The position numbers were made by a program, and so were the translations under genes. From the NCBI GenBank assembly GCA_003219695.1, contig QHQA01000009.1:1-47627 (forward strand): DNA of 47,627 bases, written 5' to 3'. Positions 34,163-43,590 of this stretch are shown here, piece by piece. Source of the DNA: Verrucomicrobiota bacterium. Lineage in GTDB: Bacteria > Verrucomicrobiota > Verrucomicrobiia > Chthoniobacterales > UBA10450. Below the pieces are notes generated by a model. That model saw only the letters and a list, made by a program, of their open reading frames with translations. It ran no database searches and had not been told where the DNA came from. Positions within the stretch are counted from its first letter, which is position 1. The number at the start of each line of letters is the position of its first letter.

Positions 34163-34921
34163 ATGGTCCCACCCAGTGTGTCCGACGCGACGGACGAGCG
34201 ATTCACGGAAACTGCGTGGAGCATCGTCATCGCCGCCGGAGCAGCGACCCCGGCGCGTGCACACACGGCGATGGCCGAGTTGTGCCGAATCTATTGGCGA
34301 CCCATTTACGCTTACCTGCGCCGCAGTGGCCACCCGAGGCACGACGCCGAGGATTTAACCCAATCATTTTTTCAGCACCTGTTGGAAAACCAGACGCTCC
34401 AGCGCGCTTCGCGGGAGAAGGGGCGGTTCCGCAGTTTCCTCCTTGGAACGCTAAAGCGCTGCCTGGCGGACGAACACATGCAGCGGCATACATTGAAACG
34501 CGGCGGGGGGATGCGATTCATCTCGACCGACGAGCTCGAGGCCGAGGAACTGCATCACCTGCGCACGGATCGTGAAGCGGCGCCGGATGAAGTGCTCGAT
34601 GCTCGTTGGGCGGGCGTGGTGCTGGAGCGCGCACTCGATAAGGTTCGCGCAGACTGCGCCGCGGAAGGCAAGGCGAATCTCTTCGAAGCGTTGTCGCCTT
34701 TTCTTGGAGGAATGAAACCATACGCCAGCTACCAGGAAGTGGCGGACCAGATGAATCTCGGTCTGGGCGCAGTGAAGACACTGATCTACCGGTTGCGACA
34801 GCAATTTGCGAGCGCGGTCCGGCGCGAGATCATGCAGACGGTGAGCGCACCGCATGAGGTGGATGACGAACTGCGCCGGCTGCGCAGCGTCTTCGCGCGC
34901 GCGGGGCAACAGGCCTTTTGA
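34163..34921 (+). CDS. ECF-like sigma factor paired with a Ser/Thr kinase
   Basis: The protein has 252 residues. Region 2 is visible as LCRIYWRPIYAYLRRSGHPR and DAEDLTQSFFQHLLE (residues ~43-75), followed by GRFRSFLLGTLKRCLADEH and KRGGG. Region 4 is SYQEVADQMNLGLGAVKTLI then YRLRQQF. This form, with a long linker and the tail VDDELRRLR, belongs to the ECF groups encoded beside membrane Ser/Thr kinases, which are thought to be switched on by phosphorylation. The kinase starts two bases after its stop. It is the intact counterpart of the remnant at 4700-5206. Confidence 0.85.
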   Translation: MVPPSVSDATDERFTETAWSIVIAAGAATPARAHTAMAELCRIYWRPIYAYLRRSGHPRHDAEDLTQSFFQHLLENQTLQRASREKGRFRSFLLGTLKRCLADEHMQRHTLKRGGGMRFISTDELEAEELHHLRTDREAAPDEVLDARWAGVVLERALDKVRADCAAEGKANLFEALSPFLGGMKPYASYQEVADQMNLGLGAVKTLIYRLRQQFASAVRREIMQTVSAPHEVDDELRRLRSVFARAGQQAF

Positions 34922-34923
34922 CC

Positions 34924-37695
34924 ATGGCCACAGGCGCAGCACGCGAAACATGCGAAACTTGCGGGGCGAGTTTGCACGCAGAGTCGCCTGCCGGGTTGTG
35001 CCCGGCATGTTTGTTGACCACGGCGATCGAAGAAGGCGATCTGGAAGAATCCAGCAGCGGCAGTCGCATTCAAGATTACGAGCTGCTGAACGAAGTGGCG
35101 CGCGGGGGCATGGGAATCGTCTATGGCGCGCGCCAGCGTGTGCCGCTGCGCGTTGTGGCGTTGAAAATGATTCTGCCGGCGCATGTCGGCTCTTCCGATG
35201 CGCTGAAACGGTTCCGCGCGGAGACGGAAGCGGCGGCGAGTTTGGAACACGAAGGCATTCTGCCGATTTATGCAGTGGGCGAACACGACGGCGCACCGTT
35301 TTATAGCATGAAATTTGCGGAAGGCGGCACGCTTGCGGATCGGTTAGGACAGTATCGAAGAAAACCGCGCGCCGCCGCGGCGCTGGTTGCGGCGTTGGCG
35401 CGCGCCGTCCACTATGCACACGAACGTGGCATTCTGCATCGCGACCTGAAGCCGGGGAACGTGCTTTTCGACGGCGCAGGCAAAGCGTACGTGAGCGATT
35501 TCGGTCTCGCCAAATGGCTGGCACGCAAAAGCAATCTCACTGAGACCTTCGGGATTCTGGGCACGCCGTTCTACATGGCGCCGGAACAGGCGGTCTCGTC
35601 GGATCTTGTGACAGAGGCGGCGGATATCTACAGCCTGGGCGCAATCTTGTATCACCTGCTTACGGGCCATCCGCCATTTAGCGGCGACACACCGATGGAA
35701 GTGCTGCGCCACGCCGCGGAACAACCGGTGCCGCGGCCGCGCCCGGCGAACCGTGGCGTCCCGCCCGATCTCGAAACGATCTGCCTCAAGTGCCTCGAAA
35801 AAGAACCCACCTGGCGCTATCCCTCCGCTGCCGCTCTGGCCGACGATCTCGACCGTTTCTGCACAGGGCGCGCCATTTGTGCGCGGCGCACAGGACTGCT
35901 CAGGCGCTCTGGAAAATGGATGCGACGCAATCCAACCGGCGCGCTACTGGCAGCGGCTCTGATTGCATTCGCTGCGGCAGTTGGATGGAATATTTGGAAA
36001 AGCGAGTTAATCCATCATCCGGTCACGACAGGGATCGCCGTGCTGCCGTTTGAAAGCCTCAGCGAGCAGAAGGAGAACGCGGCCCTGGCTGATGGTATGC
36101 AGGATGACATTTTGACCAGGCTGGCGAAGATCGCCGATCTCAAGGTGATCAGCCGCACCAGTGTCATGGAATACCGTGGCAAGCGAAATATGCGCCAGAT
36201 CGGTACCGAGCTTCGGGTGTCTCATGTTCTGGAGGGCAGCGTCCGTAGGAGCGGCACCCGGCTTTATGTTAACACGCAGTTGATCGACACCCGCACGGAT
36301 ACTCACGTCTGGGCTGAACAATACGATCGCGATGTGACGGGCCTGTTCGCCATCCAAAGCGAGATCGCACAGAAAGTCGCAGAGCGACTCAACGTCAAAG
36401 TCTCAGCCGCTGAGAAACTGGCCATTGAGGAGAAGCCGACCGCTGATGTCATCGCCTTCGATCTCTACGTGCGTGCCAGCAAACTTTTCCGGTTGAATTT
36501 CCCCGGAAGACCGCCGTCGGACGCGGTGGACCTGCTAAACCAGGCTATCGCTCGCGACCCTTCTTTTTTTTGGGCGTATGTCCTACTTGCCCTGATTCAT
36601 GAGGACCTTTATCTGCACGGTTACGACCACACTCCGGCGCGGTTGGCCATGGCGGAGACAGCTATCCAGGAAGCATCTCGCCTTCGTCCGGATGCAGGGG
36701 AAACGCACCTTGCACGAGCGAGATACCTTTATTCGGTACAGGATTACGATGGCGCTCTGGCTGAAGTGAAAATTGCTGAGCCAAAATTACCTAATGACTC
36801 CGAGCTATTCTTCACGAGGGCTTTGATCGAGAGGCGACGGGGACGCTGGGAAGAGTCCACTCGAAACTTCGAGCGGGCATTTGAGCGCGAGCCGCGCGAC
36901 GCCAACATTCTTCGCCAAGCTTCGCTTAGTTATGCAGCTTTAGGACGCTATGCTGAACAAAAATCGGCGGTGGATCGCGCATTGGCCATCGAGCCAAACG
37001 ATCTTGATATGAAGCTAGAGCGTGCATCCGTGGAATTGGATTGGAAGGGCGACGCACGACCGGTCTGTGAATTGATCGATTCAATTCGGGCGACAAATCC
37101 TGCTGCTGTAACGTCGAATGTCGTCCGTAAGTGGCTCGATTGCGCTCTGATCGAACGCGACGCAGCCGCGGTCAAAGACGCCCTGATCACGCTGACTGCA
37201 TTAGGCGAAAGCACGATAGAGGACGAGGTTGTTCAGCTTCCTCGTCTGTTCTTGGAAGGCGTTATCGTTCGGATCACAAACGACGAGCAAAAGGCCCAGG
37301 TGGCTTTTACAGCTGCGCGCGCGCAACAGGAGAAAGTTGTCCAGGCACAGCCAGACTACGGTCCGCCCCGATGCGCGCTGGGTTTGATCGACGCCGCTCT
37401 GGGGCGGAAGGAGGAAGCTTTGCGCGAAGGCCGGCGCGCGGTTGAGCTTCTTCCTGTGGAAAAAGATGCAATTAATGGATCGGTCATGATCAAGTATTTG
37501 GCGATGATTGCTGCGTGGGCTGGCGACAAAGATCTCGCCTGCGAACAGCTCGCCATCGCGGCCCGTCCACCGATTGCCCTCAGCTACGGTCAATTGAAAC
37601 TACTGCCGTTCTGGGATCCGTTGCGCGGCGATCCGCGCTTCGAAAAAATCGTCGCCTCCCTCGCGCCGAAGAAGGAAGTAGTCACCAGCGACTGA
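34924..37695 (+). CDS. Membrane Ser/Thr protein kinase with TPR sensor region
   Basis: The ATG at 34924 is chosen, 2 bases after the sigma gene stop. Domains in order (923 residues): zinc-ribbon-like C10/C13/C26/C29; kinase domain with ARGGMGIVYGA, K81 in VALKMI, the loop beginning H172-R-D-L-K176-PGN, DFGLAKW and GTPFYMAPEQ; a membrane helix (about 336-356); a FlgO/TolB-like domain from IAVLPFESLS; then TPR repeats and a conserved tail (SYGQLKLLPFWDPLRGDPRF). All catalytic residues are present, unlike in the paralogue at 5206. With its sigma factor it probably forms a signal-transduction pair. Confidence 0.9.
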   Translation: MATGAARETCETCGASLHAESPAGLCPACLLTTAIEEGDLEESSSGSRIQDYELLNEVARGGMGIVYGARQRVPLRVVALKMILPAHVGSSDALKRFRAETEAAASLEHEGILPIYAVGEHDGAPFYSMKFAEGGTLADRLGQYRRKPRAAAALVAALARAVHYAHERGILHRDLKPGNVLFDGAGKAYVSDFGLAKWLARKSNLTETFGILGTPFYMAPEQAVSSDLVTEAADIYSLGAILYHLLTGHPPFSGDTPMEVLRHAAEQPVPRPRPANRGVPPDLETICLKCLEKEPTWRYPSAAALADDLDRFCTGRAICARRTGLLRRSGKWMRRNPTGALLAAALIAFAAAVGWNIWKSELIHHPVTTGIAVLPFESLSEQKENAALADGMQDDILTRLAKIADLKVISRTSVMEYRGKRNMRQIGTELRVSHVLEGSVRRSGTRLYVNTQLIDTRTDTHVWAEQYDRDVTGLFAIQSEIAQKVAERLNVKVSAAEKLAIEEKPTADVIAFDLYVRASKLFRLNFPGRPPSDAVDLLNQAIARDPSFFWAYVLLALIHEDLYLHGYDHTPARLAMAETAIQEASRLRPDAGETHLARARYLYSVQDYDGALAEVKIAEPKLPNDSELFFTRALIERRRGRWEESTRNFERAFEREPRDANILRQASLSYAALGRYAEQKSAVDRALAIEPNDLDMKLERASVELDWKGDARPVCELIDSIRATNPAAVTSNVVRKWLDCALIERDAAAVKDALITLTALGESTIEDEVVQLPRLFLEGVIVRITNDEQKAQVAFTAARAQQEKVVQAQPDYGPPRCALGLIDAALGRKEEALREGRRAVELLPVEKDAINGSVMIKYLAMIAAWAGDKDLACEQLAIAARPPIALSYGQLKLLPFWDPLRGDPRFEKIVASLAPKKEVVTSD

Positions 37696-37770
37696 ATTTC
37701 GCGTTTCAATTTGTTGGCCGGATCAACATTTCACATTCGCGCGCGCGGGTAAGCGTTTTTTTCGTTTTTT

Positions 37771-37870
37771 GTCATGTCGAGCGGAGCCGAGACATCTCTG
37801 AATATTTCTGTCCTAACATGTTTTCCAAAACAGAACGAGCAAGAGATTCCTCGCTTCGCTCGGAATGACA
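37771..37870. repeat. Paired inverted-repeat element, copy E
   Basis: The arms gtcatgtcgagcggagccga then gacatctct, and aagagattcctcgcttcgct then cggaatgaca, flank a ~50-bp spacer. It lies between the convergent kinase and purF genes. The ~50 bases on its left also resemble the 5' end of purM (33098-33150). Confidence 0.7.
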
Positions 37871-37877
37871 GAGGAAT

Positions 37878-39413
37878 TTACTTCAAATCCGCGAACAAGG
37901 TCGGATGCACTTCCTGGTCGGCGAGCGCTTTGGCGCGCTGCTCGCGTTTTTCCATGATGAACTTGTCCAGCGCTGGATCGACGGGCAGGGGATAGTCGCC
38001 GGTGAAACAGGCAAGGCAAAAGCTGTTTAACGGTTTTCCGGTGGCGCGCACCATGCCTTCCACATCGAGGTAACCGAGGCTGTCAACGCCGAGATATTTG
38101 CAGATGTCTTCCATAGACATCTGGTTGGCGATCAATTTTTCAGGATCAGGAAAATCGATGCCGTAATGGCAGGCAAACCGATGCGGTGGACAGCTCACCC
38201 GCATGTGCACTTCTTTCGCGCCGGCCTCGCGCAAGTTGACCACACGCGCCCGCGCCGTGGTGCCGCGCACGATCGAATCGTCCACGACCACGACGCGTTT
38301 TCCGGCGACCATTTCCTTGATCAAATTCAATTTCACCCGCACGTCGAAATCGCGGATCAGCTGACTCGGCTGCAAAAATGTGCGCCCAATATAGTGGTTG
38401 CGGACGAACGCGTGAGCGTAAGGGATTTTTAGTTCCTGAGCGAAACCGATCGCGGCGTAATTTCCCGAGTCGGGCACTGGCACGACGATGTCCGCCTCGA
38501 CAGGAAATTTTCTCGCCAACTCGCGTCCCATTTCCATGCGCACTTTTCCCACGTTGACGCCGCCGAGCATGCTGTCGGGGCGCGCGAAATAAACGTATTC
38601 GAACATGCAAAATGCCGGACGTTCCTCTGGGAACGGTCGTTCCGAGCGCAATCCGTTTTCGTCGATGATCAGCACTTCGCCCGGTTCAATTTCGCGGATG
38701 AACTCTGCGTGGATCAAATCAAAAGCACAGGTTTCGGACGCAACGATGTAAGCGCCGTCGAGTTTGCCGAGCGCGAGCGGGCGCCAGCCAAACGGATCGC
38801 GCACCGCAATGAGCTCGCGTTCGCTCATGATCAATAGCGAGAATGCACCCTGAATCCGGCGCAATGCCGCCAGAACGTTGCCGCCGTTTTCCGACGGTTG
38901 CGCCAGCAGATGCAGAATAATCTCGCTATCGGCAGTGGTCTGGAAAATCGAGCCTCTGCGCTCCAGCTCATCGCGCAGAACGTCGGCATTGATTAAATTG
39001 CCGTTATGCGCGATGGCCATCTGCCCGCGCACACAATCGACCACGAAAGGTTGCGCGTTCTTGATCGTGCTCGTGCCGGTGGTCGAGTAGCGCGTGTGCC
39101 CGATCGCGCGCGTTCCTTTCAGTTTCGCCAGTTCTTCTTGCCCGAACACCTGCGACACAAGTCCCATGTCTTTGTGAAAGAGAAATGTCGTTCCCGGCCC
39201 GTTGCTGGTCACAATTCCCGCGCTCTCCTGCCCGCGATGTTGCAGGGCAAACAGACCGTAATAGGTGAGCACAGCGGCGTTCGGGTGCCCGAACACGCCG
39301 AAAAGACCGCACTCGTGCTGGGGGAGCACCGCAGAGTCCGGAGCGTTTTCTACGTCGGGTTTCTCCGAGAGGGAGGTCACACCAAATAATCCATCAGATT
39401 GGCGCGTATTCAA
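37878..39413 (-). CDS. purF: Amidophosphoribosyltransferase
   Basis: The protein has a propeptide of about 34 residues followed by CGLFGVFGHP, in which Cys is the N-terminal nucleophile of the glutaminase domain. YGLFALQHRGQESAGI, GHTRYSTTG and AHNGNL are glutaminase motifs. The second half carries the PRTase loop VVVDDSIVRGTTARARVV and four-cysteine-type surroundings such as SCPPHRFACHYG and NSFCLACFTG, which suggests the iron-sulfur type. It makes phosphoribosylamine, the first step of purine synthesis. The TTG at 39413 is given; GTG at 39380 (MTSLSEKPDV) is an alternative. purL ends 17 bases upstream, so they are co-transcribed. Confidence 0.93.
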   Translation of the reverse strand: MNTRQSDGLFGVTSLSEKPDVENAPDSAVLPQHECGLFGVFGHPNAAVLTYYGLFALQHRGQESAGIVTSNGPGTTFLFHKDMGLVSQVFGQEELAKLKGTRAIGHTRYSTTGTSTIKNAQPFVVDCVRGQMAIAHNGNLINADVLRDELERRGSIFQTTADSEIILHLLAQPSENGGNVLAALRRIQGAFSLLIMSERELIAVRDPFGWRPLALGKLDGAYIVASETCAFDLIHAEFIREIEPGEVLIIDENGLRSERPFPEERPAFCMFEYVYFARPDSMLGGVNVGKVRMEMGRELARKFPVEADIVVPVPDSGNYAAIGFAQELKIPYAHAFVRNHYIGRTFLQPSQLIRDFDVRVKLNLIKEMVAGKRVVVVDDSIVRGTTARARVVNLREAGAKEVHMRVSCPPHRFACHYGIDFPDPEKLIANQMSMEDICKYLGVDSLGYLDVEGMVRATGKPLNSFCLACFTGDYPLPVDPALDKFIMEKREQRAKALADQEVHPTLFADLK

Positions 39414-39430
39414 TCTCGCCTTTTACAACT

Positions 39431-41932
39431 TCACAAGCTCGGAATGCTTTCCTCTTCTTCCACTGCGCGACGGATCGCGTTGAACCAATCATTGTAAAGA
39501 CTGGCGATTGGCCAGCGAAAAACTTCTTCATCGACTCGGATGCAAAGTTCGTCCGTTTTGACTTTTCCCAGTTGCTGAAACGGGACGGCGTGTTCGCGTA
39601 AGATTGCGAGTGTTTTCTCCAAATCGCCAGGCGCGACGGAAATGATGATGCGCGATTGCGACTCGTTAAATAAGGTAGCGCATGCGTCCCGCTTGCGATC
39701 TTCTTCGCCAAGCAAGTCCGCCACCGCGGATTCGTCCACTGGCGAACCAGAGGCATGCGCTACTCTAACATCAGCGCCAAAAAGTTTTTCTTGATTGAAA
39801 CAACATTCGGCCAGCGCGACGGCGAGCCCGCCTTCCGAGCAATCGTGCGCACTTTTTACCAGACTGCTACGAATCAAACCGCGGACGGCGTTTTGAACTT
39901 TGATCTCGTGCGCAAGATCGACGCGTGGCGGCGGCCCGATTTTCAACCCGTGACAAACTTTCAGATAGCGCGAGCCGCCAAGGTTGTAGCCGAGGGCGTT
40001 GACCTCGGCCGCATTGGAATGGCTAGATTTTTGCCCGCCGAGCTCACCGCCCCCGGCTACAGCGCCGCCTGCGGCTACAGCGCCGACGAGAATGATCACG
40101 TCTTCCTCGTCTTTGAACCATTGCGTGGTGGTGTGCTTTTCGTCGTCGATCAAGCCAACCATCGCGATGGTCGGCGTTGGATCCACGACGCCGGCCGGGC
40201 TTTCGTTGTATAACGAGACGTTTCCGCCAGTCACAGGCGTTCCAAATGCGCGGCAGGCTTCGGAGACCCCTTCAACTGCTTCGCGCAACTGCCAGAAGTT
40301 TTCCGGTTTATATGGGTTGCCGAAGTTCAAGCAATCCGTGACCGCCAGAGGGCGCGCGCCGGAGCAGGTGAGATTGCGCGCGGCTTCGGCCACCGCGATT
40401 TTGCCGCCCTCGCGCGGATCAAGCGCGCAATAGAGTGAATTGCAATCGGTGGTCGCGGCCAAGATTTTGTTCGCATACCGAACGAGAAACACGGCCGCGT
40501 CGGAGCCTGGTTTGACGAGCGTGCCGGTGCGCACCGTGTGATCGTACTGGCGATAGACCCAGTTTTTTGACGCGATCGTCGGATCGCGCAGCAGTTGGCG
40601 CAGCGCGTCGTGATTGTCGGTCTGTAGCCGTTGCTCTGTGAGCGACGCGCGCGCGTCCCACAGGGATGCGGCTACAGCAGCTTTCGCTTCACGCGAGTAA
40701 ACTGGCGCCTCTTCAGCCAATACTTTTGCCGGAATCTCAGCAGCAATCGCGCCGTCGTTGCGCACGCGCATCATACCGTCATCGGTCACGCGCCCGATCT
40801 CTGCGCATGGCACATCCCATTTTTCGAAAATTTCGCGGACCAAATTTTCTTTTCCACGCCTGGCGATGATGAGCATTCGTTCCTGTGATTCGCTCAACAG
40901 AATCTCATATGGCGTCATGTCCGGCTCGCGTTTCGGTACTTTGGCTAGATCGATCTCGATTCCGCTGCCAGCGCGGCTCGCGGTCTCGCAGGTCGAGCAG
41001 GTCAGACCGGCTGCGCCCATGTCTTGGATGCCCGCAACTGCATCGCGAGCGATCAGGTCGAGGCACGCTTCGAGCAGCAATTTTTCTTTAAAGGGATCGC
41101 CTACCTGCACTGCGGGACGATCTTCGCGCGATTGCTCGGTCAATTCGCGCGATGCAAAAGCTGCGCCTGCGAGACCGTCACGGCCTGTCTCGGCGCCTAC
41201 GTAAAACACAGGATTGCCACTGCCCTCTGCGGTGCCGCGCGCCAGTTGTTCATGGCGCAACACGCCGAGGCAGAAAACGTTTACCAAAGGATTGCCCTCG
41301 AAGCTTTCGTCGAAATAGATCTCGCCGCCGATTGTTGGGATTCCGACGCAATTTCCATAGTGCGCGATGCCTGAGACCACTCCGGTGAACAGCCGCCGGT
41401 TGGCGGCGGTCGTAGCGCATGCGTCCCGTTTGCCTGGCTCATCTCTGCGCAAGCCGGCCACGGCAGATTCGTCCGCTGGCAAGCCAGAGGCATGCGCTAC
41501 TATTGGCCCGAAGCGCAGCGAGTTTAAACAAAACTCAGGGCGCGCCCCCATGGTAAAAATGTCACGAATGATTCCGCCAACTCCGGTGGCTGCGCCCTGG
41601 AATGGCTCGATCGCGCTGGGATGATTGTGGCTCTCCATCTTGAACGCGATCGCCCAGCCATCGCCGATATCAACCACGCCCGCGTTCTCCTCTCCGGCCT
41701 TGACCAGAATGTTTGGGCCAGCGGTGGGAAATTTTTTCAGTTCTTTTCTGGAATTTTTGTACGAGCAATGCTCGCTCCACATCACGGAGAAAATTCCCAG
41801 CTCGGTAAAGTTTGGCTCGCGTCCGAGGATTTTCTTGATTCGCTCGAATTCTTCCAAGGTGAGGCCGTGCTGTTTGACGACTTCGGATGTAACGACGGGA
41901 TCGGTGGGCGGCATTTTATGGCTCATCGGCAT
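39431..41932 (-). CDS. purL: FGAM synthase, small-type PurL, with repeat-encoded inserts
   Basis: Small-type PurL is usually about 740 residues; this one has 833. Conserved blocks are intact: [78 protein letters not shown] and [14 protein letters not shown]. The extra residues lie in four inserts. Two are 89-bp palindromic elements at residues ~145-174 and ~724-753 (both start VAHASG and end KRDACAT). One lies at ~419-437 ([18 protein letters not shown]) and one at ~614-645 ([15 protein letters not shown]). Each falls between domains or in loops and keeps the frame. It makes FGAM from FGAR with PurQ and PurS, which are not in the window. It is probably functional. Confidence 0.92.
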   Translation of the reverse strand: MPMSHKMPPTDPVVTSEVVKQHGLTLEEFERIKKILGREPNFTELGIFSVMWSEHCSYKNSRKELKKFPTAGPNILVKAGEENAGVVDIGDGWAIAFKMESHNHPSAIEPFQGAATGVGGIIRDIFTMGARPEFCLNSLRFGPIVAHASGLPADESAVAGLRRDEPGKRDACATTAANRRLFTGVVSGIAHYGNCVGIPTIGGEIYFDESFEGNPLVNVFCLGVLRHEQLARGTAEGSGNPVFYVGAETGRDGLAGAAFASRELTEQSREDRPAVQVGDPFKEKLLLEACLDLIARDAVAGIQDMGAAGLTCSTCETASRAGSGIEIDLAKVPKREPDMTPYEILLSESQERMLIIARRGKENLVREIFEKWDVPCAEIGRVTDDGMMRVRNDGAIAAEIPAKVLAEEAPVYSREAKAAVAASLWDARASLTEQRLQTDNHDALRQLLRDPTIASKNWVYRQYDHTVRTGTLVKPGSDAAVFLVRYANKILAATTDCNSLYCALDPREGGKIAVAEAARNLTCSGARPLAVTDCLNFGNPYKPENFWQLREAVEGVSEACRAFGTPVTGGNVSLYNESPAGVVDPTPTIAMVGLIDDEKHTTTQWFKDEEDVIILVGAVAAGGAVAGGGELGGQKSSHSNAAEVNALGYNLGGSRYLKVCHGLKIGPPPRVDLAHEIKVQNAVRGLIRSSLVKSAHDCSEGGLAVALAECCFNQEKLFGADVRVAHASGSPVDESAVADLLGEEDRKRDACATLFNESQSRIIISVAPGDLEKTLAILREHAVPFQQLGKVKTDELCIRVDEEVFRWPIASLYNDWFNAIRRAVEEEESIPSL
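39675..39763 (-). repeat. 89-bp palindromic element inside purL (insert 2)
   Basis: Its termini gtagcgcatgc and gcatgcgctac are perfect 11-bp inverted repeats. It is 89 bp long, exactly as the copy at 41412-41500, and similar over its whole length. In purL it encodes [16 protein letters not shown] and, at the end, KRDACAT. Confidence 0.9.
40622..40677 (-). repeat. 56-bp inverted-repeat element inside purL (insert 3)
   Basis: The ends ctgtagccg and cggctacag are 9-bp inverted repeats. It belongs to a different family from the 89-bp elements and encodes about [18 protein letters not shown] in a linker of PurL. A similar cggctacagc unit occurs twice at 40054-40082. Confidence 0.6.
41412..41500 (-). 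repeat. 89-bp palindromic element inside purL (insert 1)
   Basis: It has the same termini and length as 39675-39763. In purL it encodes [16 protein letters not shown] and, at the end, KRDACAT. It separates NSLRFGPI from [17 protein letters not shown], which adjoin in other PurL proteins. Confidence 0.9.
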
Positions 41933-42093
41933 CCTACGTTATTGAAGTTGGCAGGCCTGCTCAATCACCCAAATAGCAAATCTTTCGAATAGCGGCTTGG
42001 TGTAGTCAGTCAAAACATTAAATGGACATGAGCGTCCGTTTGACCCCTGAGTCACGAACTTTGGGGTAAAACTAACCATCAGGAGGCATCACA

Positions 42094-42447
42094 GTGAAGA
42101 AAACAATTATTGCCTTGGTCTGCGCGCTGGCTGCGCCGTTGGCGTTTGCGCAAACCAGCACGACAACGACCGAGGAAACAACGACAACAAACAAACCTGC
42201 AACCACAACAGAAACTACCACCACAACTTATACCGCCGGCACCGTCACCACCTATGAGCCGGGGAAAACAATTGTGGTCAGAAGCGATCAAGGCCCGGTC
42301 AGTTTCGCTCTGGGCACTGCCGCACGAATCGTTGACACGACCGGCAAGGTAGTGACCGCTCCGCTGCGACCCGGCGAAAAAGTTCGTGTTTATTACGCGG
42401 GCCCAACTGAGAGCCGGACGGTTGAGCGAGTGGTCGTTGAGCAATAA
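42094..42447 (+). CDS. Small exported protein, tandem paralogue 1
   Basis: AGGAGG at 42081-42086 precedes the GTG start by 7 bases. Signal peptide MKKTIIALVCALAAPLAFA. A Thr-rich low-complexity stretch (residues ~20-48, TTTTEETTTT and so on) follows, then a small beta domain, YTAGTVTTYEPGKTIVVRSD, QGPVSFALG and VRVYYAGPTESRTVERVVVE. The ending resembles small beta-barrel (OB- or KOW-like) domains that bind surface or metal ligands; function unknown. It is the first of three paralogues in a row. Confidence 0.75.
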   Translation: MKKTIIALVCALAAPLAFAQTSTTTTEETTTTNKPATTTETTTTTYTAGTVTTYEPGKTIVVRSDQGPVSFALGTAARIVDTTGKVVTAPLRPGEKVRVYYAGPTESRTVERVVVEQ

Positions 42448-42469
42448 GCAAAACTGGTTCGCAAAACGC

Positions 42470-42507
42470 AAAAGTCGCAGGGTTCTTGTGAATCCTGCGA
42501 CTTTTTT
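42470..42507 (+). terminator. Rho-independent terminator
   Basis: aaaagtcgcagg (42470-42481) and cctgcgactttt (42494-42505) form a perfect 12-bp stem with a 12-base loop, followed by T's to 42507. It lies 23 bases after the stop codon of paralogue 1. Confidence 0.85.
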
Positions 42508-42589
42508 GCAGCGCGTCCCCCGAGGCATCCGAAACAAACACGCGCCGCGAAACAACTAACGGAAGATCAATTCCAAGAAAGGTAACAGT

Positions 42590-42937
42590 ATGAGACGACT
42601 AACTATTATTCTTGTTTGCACGATGATTGCGCCTTTGGCGTTTGCACAAACAAAGAAGACGAAGGTTCAACAAAAGACCGCGACTAAACCAGCAGCGACC
42701 ACACAGACCGCCACCAGTTATTCTGCTGGCACAGTAAGGAAATTCGAGCCTGGTAAGACCATGATGATCGACAGTCCGCAGGGGCCGGTCAGCTTCGCGC
42801 TGGGCACCGGCGCGCAAATCGTAAATACCGCCGGCAACGCGGTCACGTCGGCGCTCAAGCCAGGCCAACGTGTGCGCGTCTATTACACCGGCACCGATCA
42901 GAACCGTGTTGTCGAGCGAGTCGTTGTTGAGGATTGA
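42590..42937 (+). CDS. Small exported protein, tandem paralogue 2
   Basis: Signal peptide MRRLTIILVCTMIAPLAFA. A Lys/Thr-rich spacer (KKTKVQQKTATKPAATTQTA) replaces the Thr stretch of paralogue 1, and the same beta domain follows: SAGTVRKFEPGKTMMIDSPQ, GPVSFALGTGAQIV, VRVYYTGTDQNRVVERVVVE. The two are clearly homologous over the last ~70 residues. The downstream hairpin seen after paralogue 1 is degenerate here (42961-42996), so the duplication took the terminator along. Confidence 0.75.
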   Translation: MRRLTIILVCTMIAPLAFAQTKKTKVQQKTATKPAATTQTATSYSAGTVRKFEPGKTMMIDSPQGPVSFALGTGAQIVNTAGNAVTSALKPGQRVRVYYTGTDQNRVVERVVVED

Positions 42938-43066
42938 GCGAGAATCAGTTCGCAACTGCAAAGTCGGAGGCTTGTTGCGCGGTCCCTGCGACTTTTGTGC
43001 CCGGGCAGGCATCCGAGCGAAGCGCGCCCCGCGAAACACGTTCGGAGAGTGAAAGAAAGGAATCTT

Positions 43067-43450
43067 ATGAGACGAATAAGTGTTGTTCTGGTTTGCTTGA
43101 TGATCGCGCCTTTGGGGTACGCGCAAGGCGTAGCAAAGACGTCCGATGTTGGGCATACGGGCCAGATACAGAAAGCGCCCACGCAGATGACCACCGGCGC
43201 AGTTAAGACTGGAACTGTGATGGCGTTCAACGCCGGCACGAGACCCATTGAGGCTCCCTCGCCGATCGTTGTGCAGTCTTCGCCCGATACCAAGCCGGTG
43301 TCCTATATGCTCGGCAAGAAGGTGCGCTTTGTCGATAAAGACGGCAGAGCTGTTGACCCCCACGTTTGGGTCCGGCCGGGCGCACGCGTGCAGCTTGGTT
43401 TTGACCGGAGGGGCAGGGTCACTCGCGTTACTGTGGTCGAAAAAGAATAA
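43067..43450 (+). CDS. Small exported protein, tandem paralogue 3
   Basis: The ATG at 43067 follows GAAAGG and opens the signal peptide MRRISVVLVCLMIAPLGYA. The mature part keeps the plan (TGAVKTGTVMAFNAGTRPIE, SYMLGKKVRFVD, RVQLGFDRRGRVTRVTVVEK) but is more diverged and lacks the Thr/Lys-rich spacer. It is the last of the three and is followed by a hairpin at 43478-43497 without a T-run. Confidence 0.72.
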   Translation: MRRISVVLVCLMIAPLGYAQGVAKTSDVGHTGQIQKAPTQMTTGAVKTGTVMAFNAGTRPIEAPSPIVVQSSPDTKPVSYMLGKKVRFVDKDGRAVDPHVWVRPGARVQLGFDRRGRVTRVTVVEKE

Positions 43451-43477
43451 GCGAAGCTAATTCGCGAAAGCTTAAGA

Positions 43478-43497
43478 CCGCACGCATTGCCGTGCGG
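43478..43497 (+). terminator. Weak hairpin after paralogue 3
   Basis: ccgcac and gtgcgg pair across an 8-base loop. No T-run follows, so it is only a possible terminator. Confidence 0.3.
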
Positions 43498-43590
43498 CGC
43501 CAGGGAGATCGCACTGCGATGTCCGGGGGCGGCGCAGCGCGCCGTCCCTATCGATTTGCGTTTCGAGCGCAAATCTAGCAAAATTGGGCG

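Noticed and set aside
39994-40093. A frameshift in purL
   Set aside because: The extra Gly/Ala-rich segment keeps the frame and conserved motifs resume directly after it, so it is an insert.
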